Source of the DNA: CAWATZ01 sp963784995
Lineage (GTDB): Bacteria > Planctomycetota > Planctomycetia > Gemmatales > Gemmataceae
Reading direction: 5' to 3'
Assembly: GCA_963784995.1 (NCBI GenBank)
Contig: CAWATZ010000001.1
Coordinates: forward strand, 310,001 to 374,000
DNA: 64,000 bases
The translations under genes and the position numbers were made by a program. A model generated the notes under the pieces. That model saw only the letters and a list, made by a program, of their open reading frames with translations, did not search any database and was not told the origin of the DNA. Each line of letters opens with the position of its first letter. The first letter of the stretch is position 1. Shown piece after piece: positions 16,400 through 25,440 of the stretch.

Positions 16400-17864
16400 C
16401 GATTGCCCACGCCTGGCGGCCGGGGTTCGGCTGTGGACCGATCCGCTCACCGGGGCGCCTCTCCTCCTCTTCCCGGAGGGAGTGCTGCGCCTCAACCGGA
16501 CCGGGGCGGCGATCCTGGAGCTGTGCAGCGGCCAGGCGTCCTTGCCGGCCATCGCGGGGGCACTGGCCGAGCGCTTCGGTGCCGAACCGGCCGCCGTCCT
16601 CGAAGACGTGTCGGCGTTCGTCAGTGACCTGCATGAGCGCGGCCTGCTCCGCGGGGTGACAGCATCCCGACAAGCCGCACCAGCCGTTGCCGGGACGCCG
16701 AATGGTCATGACGATGGCTTTGGCGAGATGCGTCCGCTCGGTCTGCTGGCCGAGCTGACCTACCGCTGTCCGCTGCACTGTCCGTACTGCTCCAATCCAA
16801 CGCACCTGTCGCCCGGAGCCGAGCTGACGACCGCCGAATGGCAAGCCGTGCTGGCGGAGGTGGCCGGCATGGGAGTGCTGCACGTCCACTTCTCGGGAGG
16901 CGAGCCGTTGCTGCGCCCGGACCTCCCCGACCTGGTGCGTGCGGCGCGGGCGGCTGGACTGTACACCAACCTGCTGACCAGCGGCATTCCACTGACTCGT
17001 CCTCTCGCGGAGCGGCTCCGCGATGCGCGCCTGGATCACGTCCAGCTGAGCTTCCAGGCGGACGAGACGCCGCTGGCCGACCGCCTCGCCGGAGCGACCG
17101 TCCATACCGTGAAACGGACGGCGGCCCACCTGATCCGGGAATTCGGTTGGCCGTTGACCGTGAACGTGGTCCTGCACCGCGACAACGTCGATCGCGTGCC
17201 GGCGCTGGTGGCGCTAGCGGAGGAGCTGGGAGCGGAGCGGCTGGAGCTGGCCAACGTCCAGCTCTATGGCTGGGCACACCACAACCGGGCCGCGCTGCTG
17301 CCTTCTCGCGATGCTCTCGTCGAGGCCAGCCGCCTGGCCGCCGCTGCCCGCGAGCGGCTGCGCGGCCGGATGCAGGTGCTCTACGTCGTGCCCGATTCCC
17401 TGGCGGAGCGACCGAAGCCGTGCATGGGCGGCTGGGGCCGGCGCTACCTGACGGTCAACCCGCTCGGCGACGTTCTGCCCTGCCCGACGGCGAGCTGCAT
17501 CCCGTCGCTGCGCTTCGAGAACGTCCGGCACCGATCCCTGCGCCGCATTTGGGAAGAGTCGGAGGCGTTCAACCGGTTCCGCAGCACCTCCTGGATGCCG
17601 GAGCCGTGCCGCAGCTGCGATCGCCGTGAGATCGACTTTGGAGGCTGCCGTTGCCAGGCCTTTCTGCTGACCGGGGACGCGGCCAACACTGACCCCGCTT
17701 GCGCCCTGTCGCCGCAGCACGCGGTGATCCAGGCGTCCAGTTCCAACAGTGTGGCCCTCCCACTGCTGCCCTTGCACCGGCGACAGTATCCCGATGTGGC
17801 TGCAAGGGAAGAGTATTGGCCTGTAGCCGCAAGCTTTAGCTTGCGTGGGTCTGGCGCAGGCTAA
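16392..17864 (+). CDS. pqqE: PqqD-PqqE fusion: peptide chaperone plus radical-SAM cross-linking enzyme
   Basis: This 490-residue fusion has PqqD at residues 1-90 ('RLAAGVRLWTDPLTGAPLLL', 'LRLNRTGAAILELCSG'), the domain that binds PqqA. A Gly-rich linker leads to PqqE from about 115, with the radical-SAM cluster 'CPLHCPYC' and 'FSGGEPLLRPDL'. The C-terminal SPASM cysteines are in 'KPCMGGWGRR', 'DVLPCPTASC', 'PEPCRSCDRREIDFGGCRC' and 'DPACALSPQH'. PqqE forms the Glu-Tyr carbon-carbon bond in PqqA. The last 40 residues are not family-like: the frame runs into a palindromic repeat that supplies the TAA at 17862-17864. Confidence 0.92.
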   Translation: MRDDCPRLAAGVRLWTDPLTGAPLLLFPEGVLRLNRTGAAILELCSGQASLPAIAGALAERFGAEPAAVLEDVSAFVSDLHERGLLRGVTASRQAAPAVAGTPNGHDDGFGEMRPLGLLAELTYRCPLHCPYCSNPTHLSPGAELTTAEWQAVLAEVAGMGVLHVHFSGGEPLLRPDLPDLVRAARAAGLYTNLLTSGIPLTRPLAERLRDARLDHVQLSFQADETPLADRLAGATVHTVKRTAAHLIREFGWPLTVNVVLHRDNVDRVPALVALAEELGAERLELANVQLYGWAHHNRAALLPSRDALVEASRLAAAARERLRGRMQVLYVVPDSLAERPKPCMGGWGRRYLTVNPLGDVLPCPTASCIPSLRFENVRHRSLRRIWEESEAFNRFRSTSWMPEPCRSCDRREIDFGGCRCQAFLLTGDAANTDPACALSPQHAVIQASSSNSVALPLLPLHRRQYPDVAAREEYWPVAASFSLRGSGAG

Positions 17865-17879
17865 AGCCTGCGACTACAG
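17821..17879. repeat. palindromic repeat overlapping the 3' end of pqqDE
   Basis: CTGTAGCCGCAAGCTTTAG at the left pairs imperfectly with CTAAAGCCTGCGACTACAG at the right across a nine-base loop. The right arm contains the pqqDE stop codon. It may act as a terminator or mRNA-stabilising hairpin for the pqq operon, although its form is that of the other interspersed palindromes in the window. Confidence 0.6.
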
Positions 17880-17897
17880 GGATTTGTCCGCTACCTC

Positions 17898-18431
17898 TTA
17901 GCGTTTCCAGTATTCATCAAAATGAGGCACGGGCTTGTCCTTGACCACTTTGATGTCGAGTACGGACCAATCTCCATTGGCCTCCACGAACTTCTTCCAT
18001 TCGGCTTCTCCAAAGTTCCGCTGAGCAGCGGGTCGGTAACGTATGTCCGCACTTCCATTCGCGTAAGGTGTTATCCTTGTCATTTCCACGAAGTAAAACT
18101 TCGGTGCCCCATACGACTTCACAGTTGTCCTTGTCGAGTCAAAGGTAACTGGGATCTGCATTGTTAAGACATAACGCCCAAACAGTCCCGCCTTCGAGTT
18201 CCAGGTTGGCGAACCAGCTTCCCCTGTGTAATAACTGTAGAAATGAATCGAGTTAGGGAACAAGCGGATGAATTCAGGAACGTAGGGGATTTCCTTTTTG
18301 CCAGATTCCAATGCTTTGTTGTAGCCGGTGGCAAGCTGCAACAAAGCAGTGCAGCCGGGTGAAATCAGGAATGCCAACCCTGCGACCCACGCGGGGAAGA
18401 AACCGGATAGAACAGTCAGAAAAAGCTTCAT
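17898..18431 (-). CDS. unknown exported protein, possible lipoprotein
   Basis: This 177-residue protein has an N-terminal hydrophobic segment ('LFLTVLSGFFPAWVAGLAF') followed by 'LISPGC', a weak lipobox. The rest is beta-rich and soluble, with aromatic-rich strands ('SIHFYSYYTGE', 'PKFYFVEMTRI') and ends 'FDEYWKR'. AAGGATG lies a few bases upstream of the ATG. I recognise no family. It is convergent with pqqDE across the palindrome and has no partner gene; lower GC than its neighbours suggests an accessory gene. Confidence 0.55.
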   Translation of the reverse strand: MKLFLTVLSGFFPAWVAGLAFLISPGCTALLQLATGYNKALESGKKEIPYVPEFIRLFPNSIHFYSYYTGEAGSPTWNSKAGLFGRYVLTMQIPVTFDSTRTTVKSYGAPKFYFVEMTRITPYANGSADIRYRPAAQRNFGEAEWKKFVEANGDWSVLDIKVVKDKPVPHFDEYWKR

Positions 18432-18551
18432 GTTCGCACATCCTTCAAGCGATCAGGCCCTTGGGAGCAGCACGAGGAAACAGCAGCAAATGATATACCA
18501 AACTTATCGAAAAAAGAGACGTGAGGGCCATTTTGCAGGCCGAGCGGCGAA

Positions 18552-18657
18552 CTATTACCTCGGCAAGAAAGATCCACAAAGAGTAGTCATCACGCTCCGC
18601 GTGATGGCTGCATCACGCGGAGCGTGATGACTACTTTCTTTCGTGCCGAGGTAATAG
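18552..18657. repeat. nested inverted repeat, about 106 bp
   Basis: The inner arms AGTAGTCATCACGCTCCGCG and its reverse complement are separated by four bases (25-bp arms, 18582-18606 with 18611-18635). The outer arms CTATTACCTCGGCA and TGCCGAGGTAATAG close the structure. It encodes no protein and lies in the gap between an unknown gene and the 3' end of glgP. It resembles a small non-autonomous element or a strong attenuator-like hairpin. Confidence 0.7.
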
Positions 18658-18726
18658 ACGCCACCCAGGGCTGACGCCCTGGTCTATTGACTGCCGTCCC
18701 TTCGGGGCCGGGGCCTGCTCAGATTC

Positions 18727-21195
18727 TCACGGCTGCACCGGCGTCACCTTCCAGATGTCGCGGGCATACTCGGTCACCGCCCGGTCGCTGGAGAACTTGC
18801 CCATCCGGGCGACGTTGAGGATCGCCTTCCTGGCCCAGCCAGCTCGATCCTGGTACAGCTTCCCCACTTGCGCCTGGACCGCCAGATACGATTCCAGGTC
18901 GGCCAGGTGGAGGTATGGGTCCCAGTTCTCGACCAGCATCCGGTAGACCCAGTCGAACTTACCCGGCTGTCCCGGGCTCAGGCGATCGCCCTTGAATGCA
19001 TCCAGGATGCGCCGGATCGTCGGACTCTGCTCGTAGAACGAGCGCGGCTGCCGGCCCTGGGAGCGCAGCGCCTCGATCTGCTCCACCGTGTTGCCGAACA
19101 GGAAGAAGTTCTCGGCGCCGACCTCCTGGCGGATCTCAATGTTGGCGCCGTCCAGGGTGCCGATGATCAGGGCCCCGTTCATGGCGAACTTCATGTTGCT
19201 GGTGCCGGCCGCTTCGGTCCCCGCCGTCGAGATCTGCTCGCTCAGGTCGGTCGCGGGAATGATCCGCTCCGCCAGCGTCACCCGGTAATCGCGGGCGAAG
19301 ACCACCTGCATCAGGCCCTGCGTCTTCGGATCGCGGTTGATCAGGTCGGCCAGGCAGTTCAGCAGATAGATGACCTCCTTGGCCTCGACGTAGCTCGGCG
19401 CCGCCTTGCCGGCGAACAGATAGGTGCGCGGCACGGTCGGTCGTTTGCCGTCTTCCACCAGCTGGAGATACTCGTGGACGACGTGCAAGGCATTGAGCAG
19501 CTGGCGCTTGTAGAGATGGATGCGCTTCACCTGAGCATCGAGCAGGGCGTCGTCGTCGATGGCGACGTTGTTCTCTTCCTGGATGTAGCGGGCCAGCCGG
19601 CGCTTGTTCTCGGCCTGCACCGCCCAGAAGCGGTCGCGGAAGCTCTTATCGTCGGCGAAGCGCTCCAGGCCGCGCAGCCGATCCAGGTCCGTGATCCACT
19701 TCTCGCCGACCGCCTCCGTGAGCAGGTTCGCCAGGCCGGGATTGCACAGCAGCAGCCACCGCCGCGGCGTCACCCCGTTGGTCTTGTTGTTGAATTTCTT
19801 TGGCGTCAGCGCATAGAAGTCAGGAACCAGCCGGGTCTTGACCAGCTCGGAGTGGATGGCTGCGACGCCGTTGACCGAGTGACTGCCGACAATGGCCAGG
19901 TGCGCCATGCGCACGTGCTTGGGCTCGTCCTCCTCGATCAGCGACATCCGCCCCAGCCGGGCGGTGTCGCCGGGAAAGACCCGGCTCACGTTGTCCAGGT
20001 GCCGGCGATTGATTTCGTAGATGATCTGCAAATGCCTCGGCAACACCTTCTCGAACAGCGGCACGGGCCATTTCTCCAGGGCCTCGGGCATCAGGGTGTG
20101 GTTGGTGTAGGCGCAGGTCGCCTCGGTCAGTTGCCAGGCCTGTTCCCACGGCAGACCCTTTTCATCGACCAGGACGCGCATCAACTCGGCCACGCTCAGG
20201 GCCGGGTGCGTGTCATTCATCTGGATGGCAACCTTGTCCGGCAGCTTGTTCCAGTCGGTCCGGCCGTCGCGGTTGAACCGCCGGAGGATGTTGTCGATGG
20301 CGCAGGCGACCAGGAAGTACTCCTGCACCAGGCGCAGCTCGGGACCTCGGGCGACGTGATCGTTGGGGTAAAGGACGGCGCAGACGACCGCGGAGCGCAT
20401 CTTGTCCGTGATCGCCTGAAGGAACTGGCCCTCGTTGAAGACCGCCATGTCAAACTCGTGCAGGGCCCGGGCCGAGTAGAGCCGGAGCGTGTTGACCGTC
20501 TTGCCGCCGTAGCCCACGATCGGCATGTCAGACGGCACGCCCAGCATGGTTTCATGATCGACCCATCTCGGCCGATAGGCTCCATCGTGCGACTCGCTGA
20601 TCACGTGGCCATAGAGACGGACCTGGCAGGACATCTCGGGCCTTTCGAGCAACCAGGGCGAGCCGTAGGTCTGCCAGTTGTCGGGCCGTTCTACCTGCCG
20701 GCCGTCACGGATCTCCTGCTTGAACAGGCCATACTCGTAGTTGAGGCCGTAGCCGTAGCCGGGGTAGTGCAGCGTGGCCAGCGAGTCGAGATAGCAGGCG
20801 GCCAGCCGGCCAAGGCCGCCGTTGCCCAGGCCGGCGTCGCGCTCCGCCTCGATCACCTCGTCCAGGTCCTCGTCCAGCCCGCTCAGCACTTCCCGGCACT
20901 CGTCCACCAGGCCGAGGTTGACCATGTTGTTGAGCAGGGCCCGGCCCAGGAGGAACTCCATCGACAGGTAGTACGCCAGCTTGGAGTCCGCCGTGCGAAA
21001 GCGCTGCGACGTATCCAGCCGGGCCTCGTCCAGCCGTTCGCGCACGGCCAGGCCCACGGCCATGAACCGTTCGCGCTTGGACATCAACTGCCAGAACTCC
21101 ACCAGCGCATGCGTCGATTCGCGCAGGATGCTGTCGCGCAATTCCGATTGCCCGGTCTTCTGCTTCCGCAGGGTCAGATTGGACTGAATCCTCAT
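18727..21195 (-). CDS. glgP: glycogen/starch/alpha-glucan phosphorylase
   Basis: This 822-residue protein releases glucose-1-phosphate from alpha-1,4-glucan using PLP. Diagnostic segments are 'DAGLGNGGLGRLAACYLDSL', 'QMNDTHPALSVAELMRVLVD', 'KFNNKTNGVTPRRWLLLCNP', 'AQVKRIHLYKRQLLN' and 'GTEAAGTSNMKFAMNGA', which holds the PLP lysine. Length is normal for the family. ATG at 21195 gives a family-like N-terminus; the longer frame upstream would overlap the sulfatase promoter region. It is divergent from the sulfatase with about 150 bp between the starts. The frame is intact. Confidence 0.95.
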   Translation of the reverse strand: MRIQSNLTLRKQKTGQSELRDSILRESTHALVEFWQLMSKRERFMAVGLAVRERLDEARLDTSQRFRTADSKLAYYLSMEFLLGRALLNNMVNLGLVDECREVLSGLDEDLDEVIEAERDAGLGNGGLGRLAACYLDSLATLHYPGYGYGLNYEYGLFKQEIRDGRQVERPDNWQTYGSPWLLERPEMSCQVRLYGHVISESHDGAYRPRWVDHETMLGVPSDMPIVGYGGKTVNTLRLYSARALHEFDMAVFNEGQFLQAITDKMRSAVVCAVLYPNDHVARGPELRLVQEYFLVACAIDNILRRFNRDGRTDWNKLPDKVAIQMNDTHPALSVAELMRVLVDEKGLPWEQAWQLTEATCAYTNHTLMPEALEKWPVPLFEKVLPRHLQIIYEINRRHLDNVSRVFPGDTARLGRMSLIEEDEPKHVRMAHLAIVGSHSVNGVAAIHSELVKTRLVPDFYALTPKKFNNKTNGVTPRRWLLLCNPGLANLLTEAVGEKWITDLDRLRGLERFADDKSFRDRFWAVQAENKRRLARYIQEENNVAIDDDALLDAQVKRIHLYKRQLLNALHVVHEYLQLVEDGKRPTVPRTYLFAGKAAPSYVEAKEVIYLLNCLADLINRDPKTQGLMQVVFARDYRVTLAERIIPATDLSEQISTAGTEAAGTSNMKFAMNGALIIGTLDGANIEIRQEVGAENFFLFGNTVEQIEALRSQGRQPRSFYEQSPTIRRILDAFKGDRLSPGQPGKFDWVYRMLVENWDPYLHLADLESYLAVQAQVGKLYQDRAGWARKAILNVARMGKFSSDRAVTEYARDIWKVTPVQP

Positions 21196-21347
21196 GCTTG
21201 GCCCCTTGAGTAAAGGTGAGTTCGCTTGAAGCCGTCTTATGATCCCAGCGGTCCGGGGCAAGCCGGAAAGCGCGCGGGGCCTTGCAACCAGAGAGAGAAC
21301 CGGCCACAATTCAGGGCTGAACCTGCACCCTTGAAGGAGTCGTTCCA

Positions 21348-22745
21348 ATGCCTGCTGTCCGCCTCGCGCTCTGCTTGCTGGCCATTGCAACCGTGTTCGG
21401 AGGCTCGCCCGCGCGCTCGGCCGAGCCGGCCGAGAAGCCCAACGTCGTCTTCATCCTGGCCGACGACCTCGGCTGGACCGACCTCGGCTGCCAGGGCTCG
21501 AAATACTATGAGACCCCGGCCATCGATCAGCTGGCCCGGCAAGGCATGCGCTTCACCGACGGCTACAGCTGCGGACCCAACTGCCAGCCGACCCGAGCCG
21601 CCCTGATGAGCGGCCAGTACGGTCCGCGCACCGGCATTTACACCGTTGGCAGTACCGACCGCTTCGACACCAGCAAGCGGCCGCTCGTCCCGGTGCCCAA
21701 CGTGCAGCAGCTGTCCCGGGACAAGACCACCGTGGCCGAGATGCTCAAGAAGGCCGGCTACCGCACGGGGCATTTCGGCAAGTGGCACCTGGGCAACAAC
21801 CGTTTCGGTCCGGCTCAGCGGGGCTTTGACGAGGCCCTGGTCAGCATGGGCAAGCACTTCAACTTCGAGACGCAGCCGCCGGTCAAGGTGCCGGAAGGCA
21901 CTTACCTGGCCGACTACCTCACCGACCGGGCTGTCGCCTTCCTGGAAGCGAACAAGGATCGGCCGTTCTACTTGCAGCTGAACCATTTCGCCGTCCATTC
22001 GCCGCACCAGGCCAAGAAGGAACTGATCGAGCGCTTCCGCAACAAGCCGGGCGTGGGCGGACACAAGGACCCGACCTACGCCGCCATGATCGCCAGCGTG
22101 GACGAGAGCGTCGGTCGGGTGCTGAAGAAGCTCGAAGACCTCAAACTGGATCGCAAGACCCTGGTGATCTTCTCCAGCGACAACGGCGGCGTCGGCGGCT
22201 ACGTCGAGGCGGGAATCAACGCCAGGGAAGGCATCACCGGCAACGCTCCGCTCCGAGGCGGCAAGGGAATGCTCTACGAGGGCGGCATTCGCGTTCCGTG
22301 GATCATGCGCTGGCCGGGCCGGATCAAGCCGAGTACAACCTGCGCCGAACCCATCCTGAGCGTCGATCTCTGCCCGACTCTGCTCGAACTGGCCGGCGCC
22401 AAGGCGGAGCCGGGCTATCCGCTGGACGGCGTCAGCGTGACCCGGCTGCTGTTGGGCGAGGGTCAGGCAAAACTGGACCGCCCGGCGGTTTACTGGCACT
22501 TCCCCGGGTATCTGGGCTCCGGCAAGGACGTCTGGCGCACCACCCCGGCCGGGGCCATCCGCATGGGCGACTGGAAGCTGCTGGAATTTTTCGAGGACAG
22601 GCGACTGGAGTTGTACAACCTGCGCGAGGACATTGGCGAGAAGAAGGACCTGGCGAAAGCGAACCCCGAGAAAGTCAAGGAGCTGCACACCCGGCTCAAG
22701 GCATGGCGGGAGGAGGTCAAGGCCCCGATGCCGGCTCGGAAATAA
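21348..22745 (+). CDS. secreted sulfatase (arylsulfatase family)
   Basis: This 465-residue hydrolase has a signal peptide ('RLALCLLAIATVFGGSPARS'). 'PNVVFILADDLGWTDLGCQG' provides the metal Asp pair, and 'CQPTRAALMSGQYGPRTG' is the CxPxR sulfatase signature whose Cys is converted to formylglycine. 'GHFGKWHLG' and 'VIFSSDNGG' supply further active-site residues. Planctomycetes carry many such enzymes for sulfated polysaccharides; the substrate is not predictable. AAGGAG precedes the ATG. The following S9 peptidase is on the same strand 109 bp downstream. No sulfatase-maturing enzyme is seen in the window. Confidence 0.93.
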   Translation: MPAVRLALCLLAIATVFGGSPARSAEPAEKPNVVFILADDLGWTDLGCQGSKYYETPAIDQLARQGMRFTDGYSCGPNCQPTRAALMSGQYGPRTGIYTVGSTDRFDTSKRPLVPVPNVQQLSRDKTTVAEMLKKAGYRTGHFGKWHLGNNRFGPAQRGFDEALVSMGKHFNFETQPPVKVPEGTYLADYLTDRAVAFLEANKDRPFYLQLNHFAVHSPHQAKKELIERFRNKPGVGGHKDPTYAAMIASVDESVGRVLKKLEDLKLDRKTLVIFSSDNGGVGGYVEAGINAREGITGNAPLRGGKGMLYEGGIRVPWIMRWPGRIKPSTTCAEPILSVDLCPTLLELAGAKAEPGYPLDGVSVTRLLLGEGQAKLDRPAVYWHFPGYLGSGKDVWRTTPAGAIRMGDWKLLEFFEDRRLELYNLREDIGEKKDLAKANPEKVKELHTRLKAWREEVKAPMPARK

Positions 22746-22854
22746 CTCCGCGGACGAAAACGGAATCACGATTACAAACCGGGAGCGGCAAACGATGCAC
22801 TCGTGAGTCTGCTTTCCCGAACGGTACGCCGACCGCAAGCACAGGGAATCACCA

Positions 22855-25212
22855 ATGCCAACCACTTTCAGCAGCCGCTCTGTCCTGATCCTGGCCGCGT
22901 TTCTGGTCGCGACGGCCAGCGTGGGAGGCCAGAACGCGAACCGAGACAAGCCCGCCGAAACCGGGCTTCAGCCTTACGTCCCCACGCCGAAGGAACTGCG
23001 CGACGCCTACCGCATTCCGGAAGGACGCGGCCCACGCGGAGGACGGGGCGGCAACACCGGGATCACGCCAAGCTGGTTTGACCAGAACAGACGCTTCTGG
23101 TATCGCAACGACCGTCGCGGCGGGACTCGCGAGTTCATCCTGGTCGATGCCGAGGCCGGCACGCGAACTCCGGCCTTCGATCACAAGAAACTCGCGGAGT
23201 CCCTTTCAAAGGCGGCCGGGACGAAGTACCAGGCCGATCGCCTACCGTTCGACGCCATCGAGTTTGTCGAGGCGGGCAAGGCGATCCGTTTCCGCGTCGA
23301 GAAAACAACCTGGAAGTGCGAGCTGGATTCCTACCGCTGCTCACGCTCCGAAGCGGACCTGGTCCCTCCCCCCGTGGATCCGGACGAGGTTACTCCCGCT
23401 TTCGAGGACGAGCAGAACCCCGAAGAACAGGCCCAGCAGCCTGGCCAGCGGCAGCGGCGGCCCGATGGTCCGGTCCGCTCGCCGGACGGCAAATGGACTG
23501 CCTTCGTCAAGGAGAACAACGTCTTCGTCCGCGGCAGCGACGGCAAGGAAATCCAGCTGAGCCAGGACGGCAAGGCCGACCTGGCCTATGGCCGGCTCGC
23601 CTGGTCTCCCGACTCCCAGGCCCTTGTGGCGTTCCGGATCGAACTGGGCGAACGCAAGGAGGTCCACCTGATCGAGTCCTCACCCCGGGACGGCGGCAGG
23701 GCCAGGCTCCTCTCTCGCCCCTACGATCTGCCGGGCGACCGCTTCACCGCGTATGAGCTGACCCTCTTCGACGTGTCCAACCAGAAGCAGATCCGACCGG
23801 AGGTGGAGCGCATCGATTTCGGCTCGCCGCGGCTGCGTTGGAAGCGCGACGGCCGGCACTTCACTTACGAGAAGGTCGATCGAGGACATCAGCGGTTGCG
23901 GGTCATGGAGATCGACAGCCATACCGGCAAGGCCCGCGCCCTGATTGACGAGAAATCGCAGACGTTCATCTGGACGGCGCACAGCCCGCACTCGCCTCTC
24001 ACTTACATGGAACGGACCGAGGAGATTGTGTACGCCTCCGAGCGCGACGGCTGGCGTTGTCTGTACCTGATCGACAGCACGGCCGGCACCGTGAAAAACC
24101 AGATCACCCGGGGCGAGTGGGTGGTGCGCGCCATCGATCGGATCGACGAGGAGAAGCGGCAAATCTGGTTCCAGGCCAGCGGCCGCTATCCGGACCAGGA
24201 TCCGTACCTGATCCACTTCTACCGCATCAACTTCGACGGCACCGGCCTGGTGGCGCTGACGGAGGGCAACGGCAATCACACCATCCGCTATTCACCGGAT
24301 CGGAAATACCTGATCGATACCTACTCCCGGGTGGATCTGCCGCCGGTCCAGGAACTGCGGCGCGTCTCGGACGGCAAGCTGGTCTGCGCTCTGGAGAAGA
24401 TGGACGTCACGGACCTGAAAGCGAACGGCTGGGAAGCGCCGGAGGTGTTCACGGCCAAGGGCCGCGACGGCAAGACCGACATCTGGGGCATCATCTGCCG
24501 GCCGCGCAACTTCGATCCAACGCGACGGTATCCCGTGATCGAATCCATCTATGCCGGGCCACACGGCTCCTTCGTACCCAAGACCTTCAGTCCAACACGA
24601 CGCTTTGCCTCGCTGACCGACCTGGGCTTTTTCGTCGTGCAGATCGATGGCATGGGCACGGCCAACCGGTCGAAGGCTTTTCATGACGTCTGCTGGCACA
24701 ACCTCAAGGACGCGGGCTTTCCCGACCGGATCCTGTGGCACCAGGCGGTGGCGCACAAGTATCCGTCCTACGACGTCAGCCGGGTGGGGATCTACGGCAC
24801 GTCGGCCGGGGGCCAGAGTTCGACGGGTGCGCTGCTGTTCCATCCCGACTTCTACAAGGTCGCCGTCTCGGCATGCGGCTGCCACGACAACCGCATGGAC
24901 AAGGCGTCCTGGAACGAGCAGTGGATGGGCTACCCCGTTGGACCGCACTACGCCCAATCCTCCAACGTTACCAACGCTCATCGGCTGCGCGGCAAGCTGC
25001 TGCTGATCGTCGGCGAGATGGACACCAACGTGCCGCCGGAATCCACTCTGCGTCTGGCCGACGCCCTGATCAAGGCGGGCAAGGACTTCGACCTGCTGGT
25101 CCTGCCCGGCCTCAATCACACCAGCGGCGGCAGCTACGGCCACCGCCGCCTGCGCGATTTCTTCGTCCGCCACCTGCACGGCATCGCGCCGCCGGACCAC
25201 AACACCGAGTGA
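22855..25212 (+). CDS. S9-family peptidase (dipeptidyl-peptidase IV type)
   Basis: This 785-residue exported serine peptidase has a signal peptide ('SVLILAAFLVATASVGGQ'). An N-terminal beta-propeller spans about residues 150-530 (DPPIV_N-like, for example 'RSPDGKWTAFVKENNVFVR'), followed by an alpha/beta-hydrolase domain. The catalytic triad is visible: Ser in 'GIYGTSAGGQSS', Asp in 'VGEMDTNVPPES' and His in 'LPGLNHTSGG'. Members remove dipeptides or cleave after Pro in the periplasm. The residues between signal and propeller are Gly/Arg-rich. The frame is intact. Confidence 0.92.
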   Translation: MPTTFSSRSVLILAAFLVATASVGGQNANRDKPAETGLQPYVPTPKELRDAYRIPEGRGPRGGRGGNTGITPSWFDQNRRFWYRNDRRGGTREFILVDAEAGTRTPAFDHKKLAESLSKAAGTKYQADRLPFDAIEFVEAGKAIRFRVEKTTWKCELDSYRCSRSEADLVPPPVDPDEVTPAFEDEQNPEEQAQQPGQRQRRPDGPVRSPDGKWTAFVKENNVFVRGSDGKEIQLSQDGKADLAYGRLAWSPDSQALVAFRIELGERKEVHLIESSPRDGGRARLLSRPYDLPGDRFTAYELTLFDVSNQKQIRPEVERIDFGSPRLRWKRDGRHFTYEKVDRGHQRLRVMEIDSHTGKARALIDEKSQTFIWTAHSPHSPLTYMERTEEIVYASERDGWRCLYLIDSTAGTVKNQITRGEWVVRAIDRIDEEKRQIWFQASGRYPDQDPYLIHFYRINFDGTGLVALTEGNGNHTIRYSPDRKYLIDTYSRVDLPPVQELRRVSDGKLVCALEKMDVTDLKANGWEAPEVFTAKGRDGKTDIWGIICRPRNFDPTRRYPVIESIYAGPHGSFVPKTFSPTRRFASLTDLGFFVVQIDGMGTANRSKAFHDVCWHNLKDAGFPDRILWHQAVAHKYPSYDVSRVGIYGTSAGGQSSTGALLFHPDFYKVAVSACGCHDNRMDKASWNEQWMGYPVGPHYAQSSNVTNAHRLRGKLLLIVGEMDTNVPPESTLRLADALIKAGKDFDLLVLPGLNHTSGGSYGHRRLRDFFVRHLHGIAPPDHNTE

Positions 25213-25262
25213 ACACAGCCACGGAGTGAGCGCCGGATCACCTCACCCAGACGCGGCGGCCT

Positions 25263-25300
25263 GCACGCCTGCGTGCGCTCCGGCCGGCAGGCTGGCCTGC
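25263..25300. repeat. GCACGCCTGCGTG...GGCCGGCAGGC repeat, copy 1
   Basis: This block of about 38 bp is built from two adjacent palindromes (CACGCCTGCGTG and GCCGGCAGGCTGGC-like). A near-identical copy is at 28592-28628 inside nth. A shorter part of the first palindrome also appears in the FHA-kinase gene near 34667. Confidence 0.6.
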
Positions 25301-25369
25301 GTTCGGGCCCGAAGTCGATTGGACCGCAGCGGGATCGGATCGGAGTTCACAATCCAGACTTTCTTCCCT

Positions 25370-25418
25370 GTGACAGGGTGACAAAGGTCAGCTCACCCTG
25401 TCACCTTGTCACCTTGCC
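25370..25418. repeat. TGACAAGG-type repeat, opposed orientation
   Basis: GTGACAGGGTGACAAAGG on the left is followed by the inverted form CACCCTGTCACCTTGTCACC, so the block can fold back on itself. It is the same octamer family as at 26278-26316 and 26371-26399. It lies between the S9 peptidase and the end of the next minus-strand gene and could act as a bidirectional terminator. Confidence 0.55.
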
Positions 25419-25440
25419 ACCGGAGGAGGAGGGGTGCGGT

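Noticed and set aside
18868..21213. A 781-residue open frame opposite glgP
   Set aside because: It is the antisense shadow of a fully conserved phosphorylase gene; composition is Gln/Val/Leu/Gly repeats with no family.
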